Part shown: positions 9,957 to 18,934 of the stretch, piece by piece
Numbering within the stretch: the stretch's first letter is position 1
How the letters are laid out: each line of letters starts with the position of its first letter
Notes under the pieces: generated by a model
Told to the model about the DNA's origin: nothing
Seen by the model: only the letters and a program-made list of their open reading frames with translations
Database searches by the model: none
Origin: Chara braunii
Lineage: Eukaryota > Streptophyta > Charophyceae > Charales > Characeae
DNA length: 30,770 bases
Direction: 5' to 3'
Assembly (NCBI GenBank): GCA_003427395.1
Contig: BFEA01000176.1
Coordinates: 1,422,016-1,452,785, forward strand
Program-made: the position numbers and the translations under genes

Positions 9957-10132
9957 ATACCAACTGGCCTAGCTCAGTTGGCACACCCAATGAACTGTTG
10001 AAAAAATGCAGACCCAAGTTCAAATCCAGCTGCAATCAGATGAACAGAATCAACTCATTCTGAATTACGTGGGGCCGTTCAGATTAAAGCTCATATCACA
10101 AGGCCGTCCCCCTTTATTTAAAAAATATATAT
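9957..10132 (+). mobile_element. tRNA-derived SINE, copy 1, with target-site duplication
   Basis: The head has an RNA polymerase III A box (TAGCTCAGTTGG, 9970-9981) and, 35 bases on, a B box-like AGTTCAAATCC (10017-10027), as in a tRNA. The body contains GAACTGTTGAAAA and CAGACCCAAG, shared with the other copies. The 3' part (CTGAATTACGTGGGGCCG, CAGATTAAAGCTCATATCAC, AAGGCCGTCCCCCTTTATTT) matches the copies at 20308 and 26276 and ends in an A/T-rich tail. ATTCTGGCTGA occurs directly before (9946-9956) and after (10133-10143) the element: an 11-bp target-site duplication. A LINE partner probably mobilised it. I do not see a shared 3' end with the LINE in this window. Confidence 0.85.
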
Positions 10133-10177
10133 ATTCTGGCTGATTCACTAATCTCGTAAGTAAGAAGGCCAGATCCC

Positions 10178-10288
10178 CTACCTTCTTCCCCCAAATACAA
10201 TGTACGGTCATTATAGCTGTATCTAGACTGAAAGATGCCTCAAACACCGCTATAATGACCGTACGTTGTATTCGGGGGAAGAAGGTAG
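10178..10288. repeat. 40-bp near-perfect inverted repeat, hairpin with 31-base loop
   Basis: The arms 10178-10217 and 10249-10288 are reverse complements at 38 of 40 positions (one A/C mismatch and one T/G). The arm starts CTACCTTCTTCCCCC and ends GGTCATTATAGC. It lies just after the SINE's right target-site duplication. The length, near-perfect pairing and short loop fit a young miniature inverted-repeat element or a microRNA-like precursor. No transcription evidence can be read from the sequence. Confidence 0.8.
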
Positions 10289-10470
10289 GTGGCATTATTG
10301 TAATCCATGAGGAACATAACCTGCGATCTGGTCATCAACGACCAAGTCTGTACATACCACTCAGACACCTTGCAGTATCCGCACTCCAATTTCCGTGTGG
10401 CATGTGAATTTTCTTCTTAGTTCAACGAGGACCCTACACAAGACGGCTGATAAGCCTGTGGCAAACAGAC

Positions 10471-10473
<3 letters not shown>

Positions 10474-10556
<83 letters not shown>
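10474..10556 (+). repeat. (CT)n microsatellite, about 41 units
   Basis: Uninterrupted CT dinucleotides for about 83 bases. Frames through it encode Ser-Leu or Arg-Glu repeats and are not genes. Confidence 0.97.
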
Positions 10557-10560
<4 letters not shown>

Positions 10561-10617
10561 CACGACCTCTTCCACGTGTAAAGCTCAACTGTTCTGTTCC
10601 TTTTTTCTGCTATGTTG

Positions 10618-10680
10618 ATGGTTCCAATCTATCGGTCGGGAGCAACGCCTGCTGGATATGGGGACCAGCGTCACTGATAC
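10618..10680 (-). repeat. family R copy, diverged core
   Basis: On the minus strand it reads GACGCTGGTCCCCATATCC, AGCAGGCGTTGCTCCCGACC and GATAGATTGG, matching the family core (GGACGCTGGACCC, CAGCAGGTG, CTCCCCACCAATAGATTGG). No hairpin part is evident. Confidence 0.5.
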
Positions 10681-11062
10681 AATACATTGGATCCAAACAA
10701 ACGCGACACTGCAACATTGGTTGCCCTCAATAGATCAGGGGATTGACTGTCTGTGCCTGCCTTTTGCCAGAGGGGAAAACTGCGTCTTTGGCCTAATGAG
10801 AACTCTTCTTTTCCCTTCTGCTCGACTTCAACAGGAGTCCAACTAAGTCTCGTAGGATCACTAAAGATGAGTTTCGACCCTGCTCGATAAATCCATCTTG
10901 CAGTCAAGCTCGCTTTTGCCTTTGCACTCAATGGCTGATTCCACCCAGGCTGCAGGAACATTTGCACGCCTCCGTTAACCTTTCGGGGCCCTTAAGGTAA
11001 CAGGGGCCTACGGCCCATAGACGCTGCCTACCTGAGACTATTCCTTGAGGCGAGATGCGGAC

Positions 11063-11290
11063 AGGTGCAAAATTTTGTGATTGATCTACTTTTCTGCACC
11101 TCTGCGTGGAACACGTCCAGATTCAGACACTTCTTCCAATCCTCTTTGCCAGTGGGATCTGGCCCTTAGCCAGATTCAACACAGGGTTAGAACTCTCGCT
11201 CCTCTCAAGAGCGGTCTCTCACTTCTGGTTCCGGCCTTTCCGGAAAAAAGACCTAAGCATTCCACCTACGCTGTGCATCAAAAGGCGAAA
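11063..11290 (+). repeat. dispersed repeat family D, copy 1
   Basis: GTGCAAAATTTTGTGATTGATC, TCTGCGTGGAACACGTCCAG, ATTCAGACACTTCTTCCAATC and CTCTTTGCCAGTGGGATCT recur in order at 13319-13413. A later word, CTGTGCATCAAAA, recurs near 13560. The unit is dispersed and noncoding; the short frames in it are not convincing. Confidence 0.65.
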
Positions 11291-11656
11291 CCCAATCCCA
11301 GGGAACAGTAAAACTTCATAGGGTCTTTCCATGCAGATGCAGGTAGTCCACACATCTTCACAGACATGTCTATTTCAATGAATTTCTCCCTCCAAGACAG
11401 TGCCCAGATTGTTAAACATTCTGTGCAGGTGAAAACCTACCCAACAAGGAATTCCACTACCTTAGGACCATTATAATTACAGCCGCGTTCACTGGGCTTG
11501 AGTTGCTAGCTCCAGCATAATAGGTGTTATTACCAACTTCCTTCACCCTGGAGTCTTTGCAGAGAGCTTCCTATTTGTGAGTAGAAAAGTTCATTAAAAT
11601 AGTGATTCATTATTATAATAATAAATTAAATAAAATAATACAAAGATAAAATGGTA

Positions 11657-11658
<2 letters not shown>

Positions 11659-11730
<72 letters not shown>

Positions 11731-11731
11731 N

Positions 11732-11804
<73 letters not shown>

Positions 11805-11826
11805 CGTGTGTGTGTGTGTGTGTGTG
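11659..11826 (+). repeat. (CT)n then (TG)n compound microsatellite with assembly N
   Basis: CT dinucleotides run from 11659 to 11797 with one undetermined base at 11731, then TG/CG dinucleotides to about 11826. The N inside the run suggests a join or an unresolved length, so the true size is unknown. Confidence 0.97.
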
Positions 11827-13120
11827 CCAAACTCCACCTGCTTTTCTGTCCCTCCATTTTCCTTTCTTGATGGATTTAGCAAGGAACCTCCAGTCTTACT
11901 ATGTCGGCACTGTAGGATCGAATAGACCCCTGAGGGTTCTAATAGCTGGTCAAGCCGGTCCCTGCAGGCTGGATGGGTCCAGTCTAGTCAAGTCGGTTCG
12001 GTCCAGGTAACATAGGGTGCAGTATGCTAAAGTGAAGCTTATGGAAAGCAAATATCTCTGTTTTTTAGAAATCGTAGGTGTTGGATATAAAGCTAGTTGA
12101 GTCCAGTGCGACCCCGTCCAGTCCAGTTAATTGAGTCCGCAGCCCAGGGTCCCAGATAGGCCGACCAATCTTCTAGAAACCTGACAAGGACGAAAGGCCT
12201 AAATGGGCAAGGTATTGGGTCAACCAGGTATTGCAAGTCCAAGGGCCGGAAGCTGAATCGTCGCATACAAAAGCACAGCAGCTGTTTTTGTGAGGCATTC
12301 ATTCCACTCCCACTTCTGTGAAAGCACACTGCTGCGCTTGGGAAAAACCAAGTGACGAGCCAAGCAGTCTCTGGCAGAAAGAAAATAGACAGGCACAGTA
12401 GTCAGCTGGCTCTGACCACTAAATAGCTGTAGGTGCATCGTAGCGGGTAGAAAAAGGCAGAGACGATATTAAGAGATAAAGGCAAGAGGCCTGAGGGCCA
12501 ACTTGTGAGAGTTCTTGCTTTGTTGCTGCGATTGCGTGTGTAAGACAGTACTTGCAAGGTAACTTGTGTTTTCAAACAGGTTCTCTCCGCATTCCACCTA
12601 TCATGTGCTGTGAGGTGTGCAAGTCGGTAATGAATGTTAAAGTTCGGATTCATTACATTTCGCATTTTTCTAATTTTCTTCCCTTTTTCCTTTTCCTGAT
12701 TCCTTCAGGTTCAGACTTCAGGGGGGTTTGGGAAACTGAGACCTCATTTTTTTGAGGCCCACTATGATGGTCATGTGCTCGTTCAAACAACAGGACAGCA
12801 GGGCGTCAGCACCTTCGGAGACTTAGTGATATTAACAGTAACCTGGGAAGCCGGTCTTCAGAGTCCAAAAGTACAGGTTCCACCCCCGGAAAGCCACTTT
12901 TTCCGCCTCTGTGATACTCCGAGGCCGCAATTAGATTTGGCAGAAGGCTTGGGCAAGTGGTTGCAAGCTAGAACTGGGTGGCCTTGAAACACCTCTAGAG
13001 TGAGAATCAAACAGACCTGAAGCGCAGTAAAACAGGGCCATTTGGCTTGCCCAGGTCCAAATATTCCACCAAATATGGTGGTCTACAATTCCGGACAAGT
13101 GAAGAAAAACAGAGACGGAA
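11827..13120. other. no gene seen in about 1.3 kb
   Basis: Between 11940 and 12125 words such as GTCCAGTCTAGTCAAG and CCGTCCAGTCCAGTTAA recur, giving a degenerate GTCCAG-rich stretch. Elsewhere I see only short frames without recognisable domains and no copy of the repeat families described here. Confidence 0.4.
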
Positions 13121-13140
13121 TTTCAATAACCACCAGTACT

Positions 13141-13185
13141 CGGAATAAGGCGATAGGACTCAGGTCCTATTTCGTTGGTATTCCG
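13141..13185. repeat. imperfect hairpin
   Basis: CGGAATA at the left end pairs with TATTCCG at the right end, and the inner ATAGGAC pairs with GTCCTAT around a TCAG loop. The unpaired parts between the two stems are similar in length. It lies just upstream of the inverted copy of repeat family D. Confidence 0.6.
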
Positions 13186-13249
13186 GATTGGAGTAATGAT
13201 TGATAATTTAATAGACACGGTTAGTTGGGGGCACTCGTATTCAATTGGA

Positions 13250-13303
13250 ATCAGGGCGAGATCCCACTGGCAAAGAAGATTGGAATCAGTGTCCGAGTCT
13301 GGA
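13250..13303 (-). repeat. repeat family D, inverted fragment
   Basis: On the minus strand it reads CCAGACTCGGACACTGATTCC, CAATCTTCTTTGCCAG and TGGGATCTCGCC, matching plus-strand copies at 11119, 13370 and 13450. With the copy at 13370 it forms an inverted pair about 70 bases apart. Confidence 0.6.
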
Positions 13304-13318
13304 CGTCTTTGTGGAGAG

Positions 13319-13580
13319 GTGCAAAAGATTGTGATTGATCGGCCTTTCTGCATCTCTGTGTGGAACATGTCCAGATTCAGACACTTATTCCAATCCTCTT
13401 TGCCAGTGGGATCTCAAAAAAAAAAAAAAACACACACACACCATCTCTGTGTGGACACGCTTATTCCAATCCTCTTTGCCATTGGGATCTCGCCCATTGA
13501 ACAAAAAGAAACACACACACCAGTATTTCCAAGCCACACTTTCCCGGGGCCTGAAACGCCCTGTGCATCAAAAACAAATG
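13319..13580 (+). repeat. repeat family D, copy with local duplication
   Basis: The first part (GTGCAAAAGATTGTGATTG to GCCAGTGGGATCT, to 13413) matches 11063-11161 closely. After an A run and CA repeat, the piece CATCTCTGTGTGGACACG...TTATTCCAATCCTCTTTGCC is repeated (13441-13492), followed by a second CACACAC stretch. CTGTGCATCAAAA near 13560 matches 11269. The duplicated piece plus A/CA tracts suggests slippage or tandem duplication. Confidence 0.6.
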
Positions 13581-13826
13581 TACCGTCGTGGGCCGCCTCC
13601 CCTTAGCTGGTGCCACCATTGGTGGAAACATGGCTGGGAAAATGTAGTGGTGGTTTGGACCACCAGTAGTTTGGACCCTCGACTTGCCGACCCTGGAAAC
13701 GCCCTCCACACCCACAACAAAAAACTGGTGGGGGAGTTCTTTTTGCTGGTGGGGCTAGCGAGCTGCGGAATTTGCGGCAGCATGCGCCCCGCCTCGGAGA
13801 AAAATGGCTGGGAAATGTTCAAATGT

Positions 13827-13840
13827 GCTGGTGGTTTAAC
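13827..13840. repeat. LINE target-site duplication, 3' side
   Basis: GCTGGTGGTTTAAC lies immediately outside the LINE's poly(A) end and is repeated exactly at 19526-19539, outside its 5' end. The right copy continues TTTG, so up to 17 bp could be duplicated, because the three T merge with the poly(T) run on this side. Confidence 0.85.
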
Positions 13841-13860
13841 TTTTTTTTTTTTTTTTTTTT

Positions 13861-14182
13861 GAGAAGATCAAAACCGTGTTCTGGCTCCTGCCATTCTGGG
13901 GAGCAACAGCCTGGTTCCTATTCCTCCGGCAAGTCGTATGAAATACATTGAGTACACACTCACGCTCCTCCCCATTATGGCTGGGAGGCCCGAGCGGGCG
14001 GCATTGATTACTTCCATACGGAAGGATGTACCTCCCCTCACCCCTGCTTGAAATAGTCTGCCCGAATTCAGTCCAGCTCCTCTCAGCTCGACGGCTGTCA
14101 GATCAGTGTGCTTTCCTAGAGTGGGCTGGGGCAAACTTCACTACATCCACAGTACTTCTCTTTCCATTTCTCGCCTGCCCCT
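13861..14182 (-). other. LINE 3' UTR
   Basis: The stretch runs from the ORF2 stop to the A tail. I see no simple repeat like the GTTTCATCG units of the plus-strand LINE fragment, which supports the two copies being from different subfamilies. No AATAAA signal is evident just before the tail. Confidence 0.6.
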
Positions 14183-14493
14183 CTACATGCCGTACCACTG
14201 CATCCCGACCAAGCAGTTGGATGGGGGGGGGAAGGGGTCGGGAAATGCTTCGGGGGGTCTGAGGGGGATCTCTGCATCTAACTTGGCCCACTCGTTAAAG
14301 ATGAGGCGATAGTCTCGATCGATGACTGCTCCCTGTGGACCCTCATCTATCCCTTTTCGCTCTCCTTTCCATTCCACCTTTCCAATTCTTCCTCCATCGG
14401 GTCCTCCCAGCCAGCTTTTGCAGAATTCTTGTATTTTGTGTTTCATGTCTTTTGGTGTTTGCAGATTCTGAATATTTGCTTTAACCATGTCCC

Positions 14494-14638
14494 ATTTGGC
14501 TGATATTTCAGTTTGGATCTGCTGTGTCACACTTTCTGTGAATTCTGGGCCCTCTAGTCTCACCCCTTCCATTTCATAGGTGCAGCGTCGTCTCCACAGT
14601 GCCCAGAGGACCGCTCTTCGACCTATTGTGAACATGTT
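14494..14638. repeat. false direct duplication, copy A
   Basis: Identical to 14680-14824, with the linker between them. LINE homology shows this part of ORF2 should occur once; the plus-strand relative at 5167-6021 has it once. It is best explained by a chimeric paired-end read. Confidence 0.9.
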
Positions 14639-14679
14639 TCGTATAACTTCGTCTAATGTATGCTATACGAAGTATTACG
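14639..14679. other. 454 paired-end (loxP) library linker left in the assembly
   Basis: The 41 bases start TCGTATAACTTCG, contain the loxP spacer region TAATGTATGC and end TATACGAAGTATTACG. As I recall it, the 454 Titanium paired-end linker is 42 bases and differs by one substitution (A to C in the left loxP arm) and one missing T in the right arm. The flanks are the same 145-bp sequence (14494-14638 and 14680-14824), base for base. This is a technical artefact, not a native recombination site. It interrupts LINE ORF2 with a stop on the minus strand; taking out the 186 extra bases keeps the frame. Confidence 0.95.
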
Positions 14680-14824
14680 ATTTGGCTGATATTTCAGTTT
14701 GGATCTGCTGTGTCACACTTTCTGTGAATTCTGGGCCCTCTAGTCTCACCCCTTCCATTTCATAGGTGCAGCGTCGTCTCCACAGTGCCCAGAGGACCGC
14801 TCTTCGACCTATTGTGAACATGTT
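14680..14824. repeat. false direct duplication, copy B
   Basis: Identical to 14494-14638. The LINE reading frame is continuous from 15292 into this copy, and from copy A onward to 14183, so one of the two is redundant. Confidence 0.9.
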
Positions 14825-16509
14825 AGTGGTGTATTCGTCCGAGAGTTCCGACAGCCTCCTCGGCCAGGTCTCGCAGAGCAACGCCTTCCAGTCCCAGGGC
14901 CAGGGTGAGTCTGTACCTAATTGGCTCCAAATTCTGTCCCACCATCGCCACATCCACAGTGCACCCGGGCACTGTGGGAATATGTGTTCTATTGTTTCTA
15001 GGCGTTTGCGAGCTGGAAAGGCATTTGTACATAGTTTGCACCAGGGAAGAGCCAGGCCTCTTTGCTCCAGCGTTGTTCTGTCTATTAACCAGTTATTGGT
15101 TGGCAGGCAACGATGCTCTATCTGCCATTGAAGCGACGCAATCTTGGCGGGTTTCGCCTTAGCTAATCGAAACCATTTCACCGGCCTTACTTCCGCCTGA
15201 CTGATGTTCAGGTGGGCTCTCCTTCGGTCACTTACTTGGTCGGCAAGGTTGGTTCTTGGACGGAGGAGTCTGTATGTTGATTCCATGACCACTCCAATGG
15301 ATCGAGGGGTAGTTGCTGAATCGGGGTGGCCGGCCTAAAGGCTATCCATTGCCGGTCTTCCTGGAGTACCCTGATACGGAAAAGATCTGTTTTTGAGTGT
15401 GCGGACGTTTTTATGTCGGCGTTCCTGTGAAGGATGTTTCCCTTCCGAATACAGAAGCGGTTCACCGTAACAAATCCATTCGGGTGCAAGGCAACGACCC
15501 TGCCCACGCCCCCCACGCTTTCCGGGCCTGCAACCCAATCGTCCTTCTGCAAGATAGGGCCCCTGCAAAGAATTCTTAACCAGCCAATAGGGATCATTTC
15601 CGTCAGCCTTTCCAGGGCTTCTTGGGGGTGGTGACAATATCTCAGCTTCTCCCGCAACAAGTCGGGGTCTATCCATTCCTTTTTTTCGGGGTCCCATATG
15701 TCGTGTATCCGTGTGACTCCTCTCTTCACCCATCCATGCCACGGTGAGTCCATACAATGAAGGGTTTGGCCGTTCGTGTCTACTATCCTCATGTTACCAA
15801 AGAGGGGTTGCCGAGCCACTTCCTCCCATCTTACTGGTGATGTTTTGTCCGGGAGGGGGAGGCTGCGAGGAGGTTGGCCCAGAAGGGGTCTTTGGCCAGG
15901 TCATCCTTGAGTGCTTGTCTGGGTGTGGCGGGGCGGGGGTCCCGCTGCTGGGACGCTCTGGGTATGGGCCAGCTTCTATTTTCAAGCCACATTAGCGGGT
16001 CCGTGCCTTTTTTTGTTTGGGGGGTCATTCTGGAAATTTGTTCCAGGGCCAGCCCCTGCCATGGGGCATCGTTGTTGAAAATGAGTCGTTTAATCTATTG
16101 TAACGTCAGTGCCTTGGTTTGTGTGAGCGGGTCTAAAATCCCCAGGCCTCCCTTTTCTTTGGGGAGGGTTATGGAGTGCCATGCTACCCGACTGATAACG
16201 TTTTGTCTATCATGATCCCCTCTCCACAAAAAGGCAGCTATTTGGCGTTGCAGGGGACGAAGATTTTTTATGTCTAACGCCCAGATCGCTGATTTGTACC
16301 ACATTGAAGCCAGAACCACGTTGTTGATGATGAGTGCTCGGCCCCATAGGGAGGTGTGTTTGTCTTTCCAGGCTGCCATTTTTGCTAGAGGTGCAGCCGT
16401 GATCCATTCCTGGTTGGTGGGTGGTCTGCCCTCAGCTGTCATGGAGATGCCGAGCACTCTGATAGGGGCCTCTTCAGGAAGCCATCTGAGCCGCGGTTGT
16501 TCTGGGGCC

Positions 16510-17412
16510 TCACGCCTTGATGGTGGATCCACCAGCCTTGGGTTTTCCCCAGTTCACTTTCATATCTGACAGTAGGCAGAAAAGGTCCATCATTCGTTGC
16601 ACTCCTTCCATTGATTCCTTAGTTGCATCTACCATCAGGGTCAGAACGTCTGCGAATAACGAGCATACCGGAATTGCCTCTTTGGGTATGGTCGTTACTT
16701 GAATCCTTTTCATGTCTTTGCGAGTCCTCAGATTGGCTGCTAGTGCTTCCATGACTATCACAAACAGGTAGGGGGCAATCGGGTCCCCCTGTCTGACGGA
16801 CCTCTGAAGTTCGATGGGCGGGGCCAGGTTGTTATTTACCATGACCCTGGTTGTCGCTTTAGTGTGTAAAATTTGTACCCAGCATCGGAAGTGAGGCCCA
16901 AAATCGAGCTTTTCCAGACATTTGTCTAGAAAATACCAATCCACATGATCATAGGCCTTTTCAAAGTCTATGAAGATTATTGCTGCATTGTTTCGGGTCT
17001 GCCTGGTTAGCTTAATCATTTCGTTGACCAACAAGATATTATCTTGTATATTTCTGCCCTGGATGAAACCCGTCTGGTCCGGGTGAATGATATATGTCAT
17101 TATCAGTTCCAGGCGGTTTGTCAGGGCTTTGGCGATCAGCTTATAGGCTACCGTGAGCAGCGTGATGTGTCTATAATTCCTGATGTTAGTCTTGTCCCCT
17201 TTTTTATAGAGTGTCAGTACGCCTTGTCCTACAAACTCCCCCATCCTGCCGGTCTCCCAGATCTCATGGTAAAAGTCCATGAGGTCTTGTGAGATGATTG
17301 GCCACATGGTCTCCCATAATTCCTTTGGTAGGCCGTCAAAAGGGGTTTTGTCCTCCTCCATTTGTTTCAGCACGTCCCTTATTTCCTCTTTAGAGAGGGG
17401 TTTATCTAGCAT
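16510..17412 (-). pseudogene. LINE reverse transcriptase domain, catalytic Asp lost
   Basis: A 300-codon open stretch covers the palm and fingers. PDQTGFIQGRNIQDNI, FEKAYDHVDW (first catalytic Asp in FEKAYD) and QGDPIAPYLFVI are well kept. The active-site box reads CSLFADVLTLMV, where L1 elements have F/YADD. The second Asp codon became GTT by a single base change, which should abolish polymerisation. The downstream thumb part (WGRALIINNVVLASMWYKS, AAFLWRG, VAWHSITLPKEKGGLGILD) continues in another frame at 16095-16532. Confidence 0.88.
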
Positions 17413-17989
17413 TTCCTTTTGCTGGATTGTGAGGGATTTATTTAGTGGGGCTAAGAAGTTTTCTATTTCCGGTTTCCGCTGATCCTCGGGCCGGGTCCCA
17501 AAAGTGGATGTGAAGAGTTCCTGATAAAAGTCTTTGGCTATTTTTGTGCATGCCGCTGTGGATGTGACCAGGGGCCGCGGTTGATATTGGGGTCTTCCAG
17601 CGCTTCAATCACCAATCTCCCGATTTTCATTCCAGCCATTGCAAAGAATCTAGCATCTATTGCAACTTCCATACTGTGCTTGGAGAGTTTGCCCCGAATC
17701 CTGGCCACCTGCCATTTGCGTTCCATATGAGTGAGCAGCTCTGCTTCCACTGTTTAGATGGCTTGGGCTATGTCAGTGTCAAAACACCTGTGTCATCCTC
17801 CTGCTGATGAAGCTGGTGCAGGCGGCGTTGTGCCTCTCTCATCTGTGTGGCGTCGTGCTGCTAATATTTTAGAGAATTCATTGCACTTGCGGCCTAGAAA
17901 GGCTAGACCGTTGTTGAACCATGTTATGTCGACGTTTATCTATTTCTTTTGTTCTTGCCAGTAGGACCATACGTCTTTCAAGCATGTTT

Positions 17990-18790
17990 TAAAGTTCTCC
18001 ATTTTCAAAAGAGATGTGTTGAGTTTATAAAACCCTGTGCCCTGGTCCGTTTTTTTCCTGAAGGAGAAGACTGCGACGCACATTGCATGGTCCAGACCCG
18101 GGAGGGGACTGTGGGGAAATATATCTGCTGTTTGGAGGGCTCCAAGAAGCTCCTCGGAGGCCAGAATCAGGTCTATGCGGGATTGCGAGATACCTTCGAT
18201 GCCGCTTTTTCGCAAGCAAGTGAAGCGGCAGTCGGTGGGAAAAAGTTTTCGAAAAGTATCAACAAGGTTTAGGGATTGAGTGAATTCCATTATTATTTTT
18301 TCATCATTTTCAATATAGAATGGGCAGAGCGAGGGGATTCTTCGTCTGTCCAGCCAGCGGTCCGGGGCAGCATTGAAGTCACGTGCTAGAATGACAGGAA
18401 TTCCGACGGGTAATTTAGTCTTAAGGGATTCGAAAAATGCTTGCCTTGCTAACGAATCGTTGGGGGCGTATATATTCAGGATGCTGACCACTTCCAATTC
18501 TAGCATCCCTAGTAGGTAGATCCACCTACCTTCTTGTTGGTCCGCTTCCCAGTTGAGCATTTCGATCCTCGAGTTTGGGGGAATCCGTATCGCCACGCCC
18601 CCGCTCCCGGGTCTCGGGGCATGGGCCCTGTAGGCTTGGTGTGGCCAAAGCTCTTTATGTTTGTGGTTATGTTCCGGGGTGTCCATAAGATGAGTTTCTT
18701 GTAGGCACACCACGTCGGGCCAGTCTCTCCCCCCTACCCCCTTCAATTGGTCTATGATGGCTTGCCTTTTGGGGGGTTTTGCTCAAGCCA
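17990..18790 (-). pseudogene. LINE endonuclease domain (EEP fold)
   Basis: This domain nicks target DNA to start target-primed reverse transcription. Visible motifs in order: CLQETHL (catalytic Glu), GGVAI, LNIYAPND, ILARDFNAAPD (usually GDFN, so Gly is replaced by Arg), SRIDLILAS and GLDHAMC (usually SDH, here LDH). Most catalytic residues are kept, but two conserved neighbours have changed, in line with decay. The target, GTTTAAC/TTT on the plus strand, is A/T-rich, like L1 endonuclease sites. Confidence 0.8.
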
Positions 18791-18897
18791 GGCCGTGAAC
18801 ATTTAGCGACCGCAAATCCAAGTCGGCCTGTCTTTTGCAAAGCTTCCAGGCCCTGTCCCTTCCGTACAAAGCATCTACCACATTCATTTCCCCCTTT

Positions 18898-18901
<4 letters not shown>

Positions 18902-18931
<30 letters not shown>
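18902..18931 (-). other. 30-base internal A tract between LINE ORF1 and ORF2
   Basis: On the sense strand, ORF1 ends CTG-TAA, where the AA of the stop are the first bases of the tract. The ORF2 ATG lies about 15 bases after the tract. No target-site duplication flanks it, so it looks like part of the element rather than a later insertion, though slippage may have lengthened it. Confidence 0.8.

Positions 18932-18934
<3 letters not shown>

Larger units (their letters stand above)
14183..18887 (-). pseudogene. LINE ORF2: endonuclease / reverse transcriptase, broken
   Basis: The likely start is ATG at 18887, soon after the internal A tract; LRSLNVHGLA and then VCLQETHL follow as at L1 ORF2 N-termini. 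Endonuclease (about 18790-18010): CLQETHL, NIYAPND, RDFNAAPD, SRIDLILAS and LDHAM mark the EEP fold. Reverse transcriptase (about 17300-16500): PDQTGFIQGRNIQDNI, IIFIDFEKAYDHVDW, QRSVRQGDPIAPYLFVI and FADVLTLMVDA. C-terminus: CKLC...HIFPQC near 14970-15050 resembles zf-RVT. In-frame stops: TGA 18783-18785, TAG 17940-17942, TGA 17793-17795, TAA 17754-17756 and TAG 16095-16097. Frame changes occur near 17590, 16530, 15865 and 15290. The usual second Asp of FADD is Val (16645-16647). The intact length would be about 1,500 codons, slightly longer than human L1 ORF2. Confidence 0.88.

Noticed and set aside
9957-10132. Functional tRNA genes at the SINE heads
   Set aside because: A and B boxes are present, but the sequences do not close into a tRNA cloverleaf by eye, and they are fused to a repeated 3' module.
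10395-10733. Ser/Leu-repeat and Arg/Glu-repeat proteins over CT tracts (also at 11651, 21219 and 28995)
   Set aside because: These are translations of microsatellites in any frame.
13880-13925. Family R core (GGGGAGCAACAGCCTGG) in the LINE 3' UTR
   Set aside because: Only a short stretch matches and the rest of the core is missing, so chance is likely.
14639-14679. Natural site-specific recombination site
   Set aside because: The loxP arms are exact apart from small errors, they match library linker, and identical flanks on both sides point to a chimeric read.
17800-17820. Second hammerhead core (CTGATGA at 17807)
   Set aside because: It lies in LINE ORF2 and lacks the following stem II and GAA.
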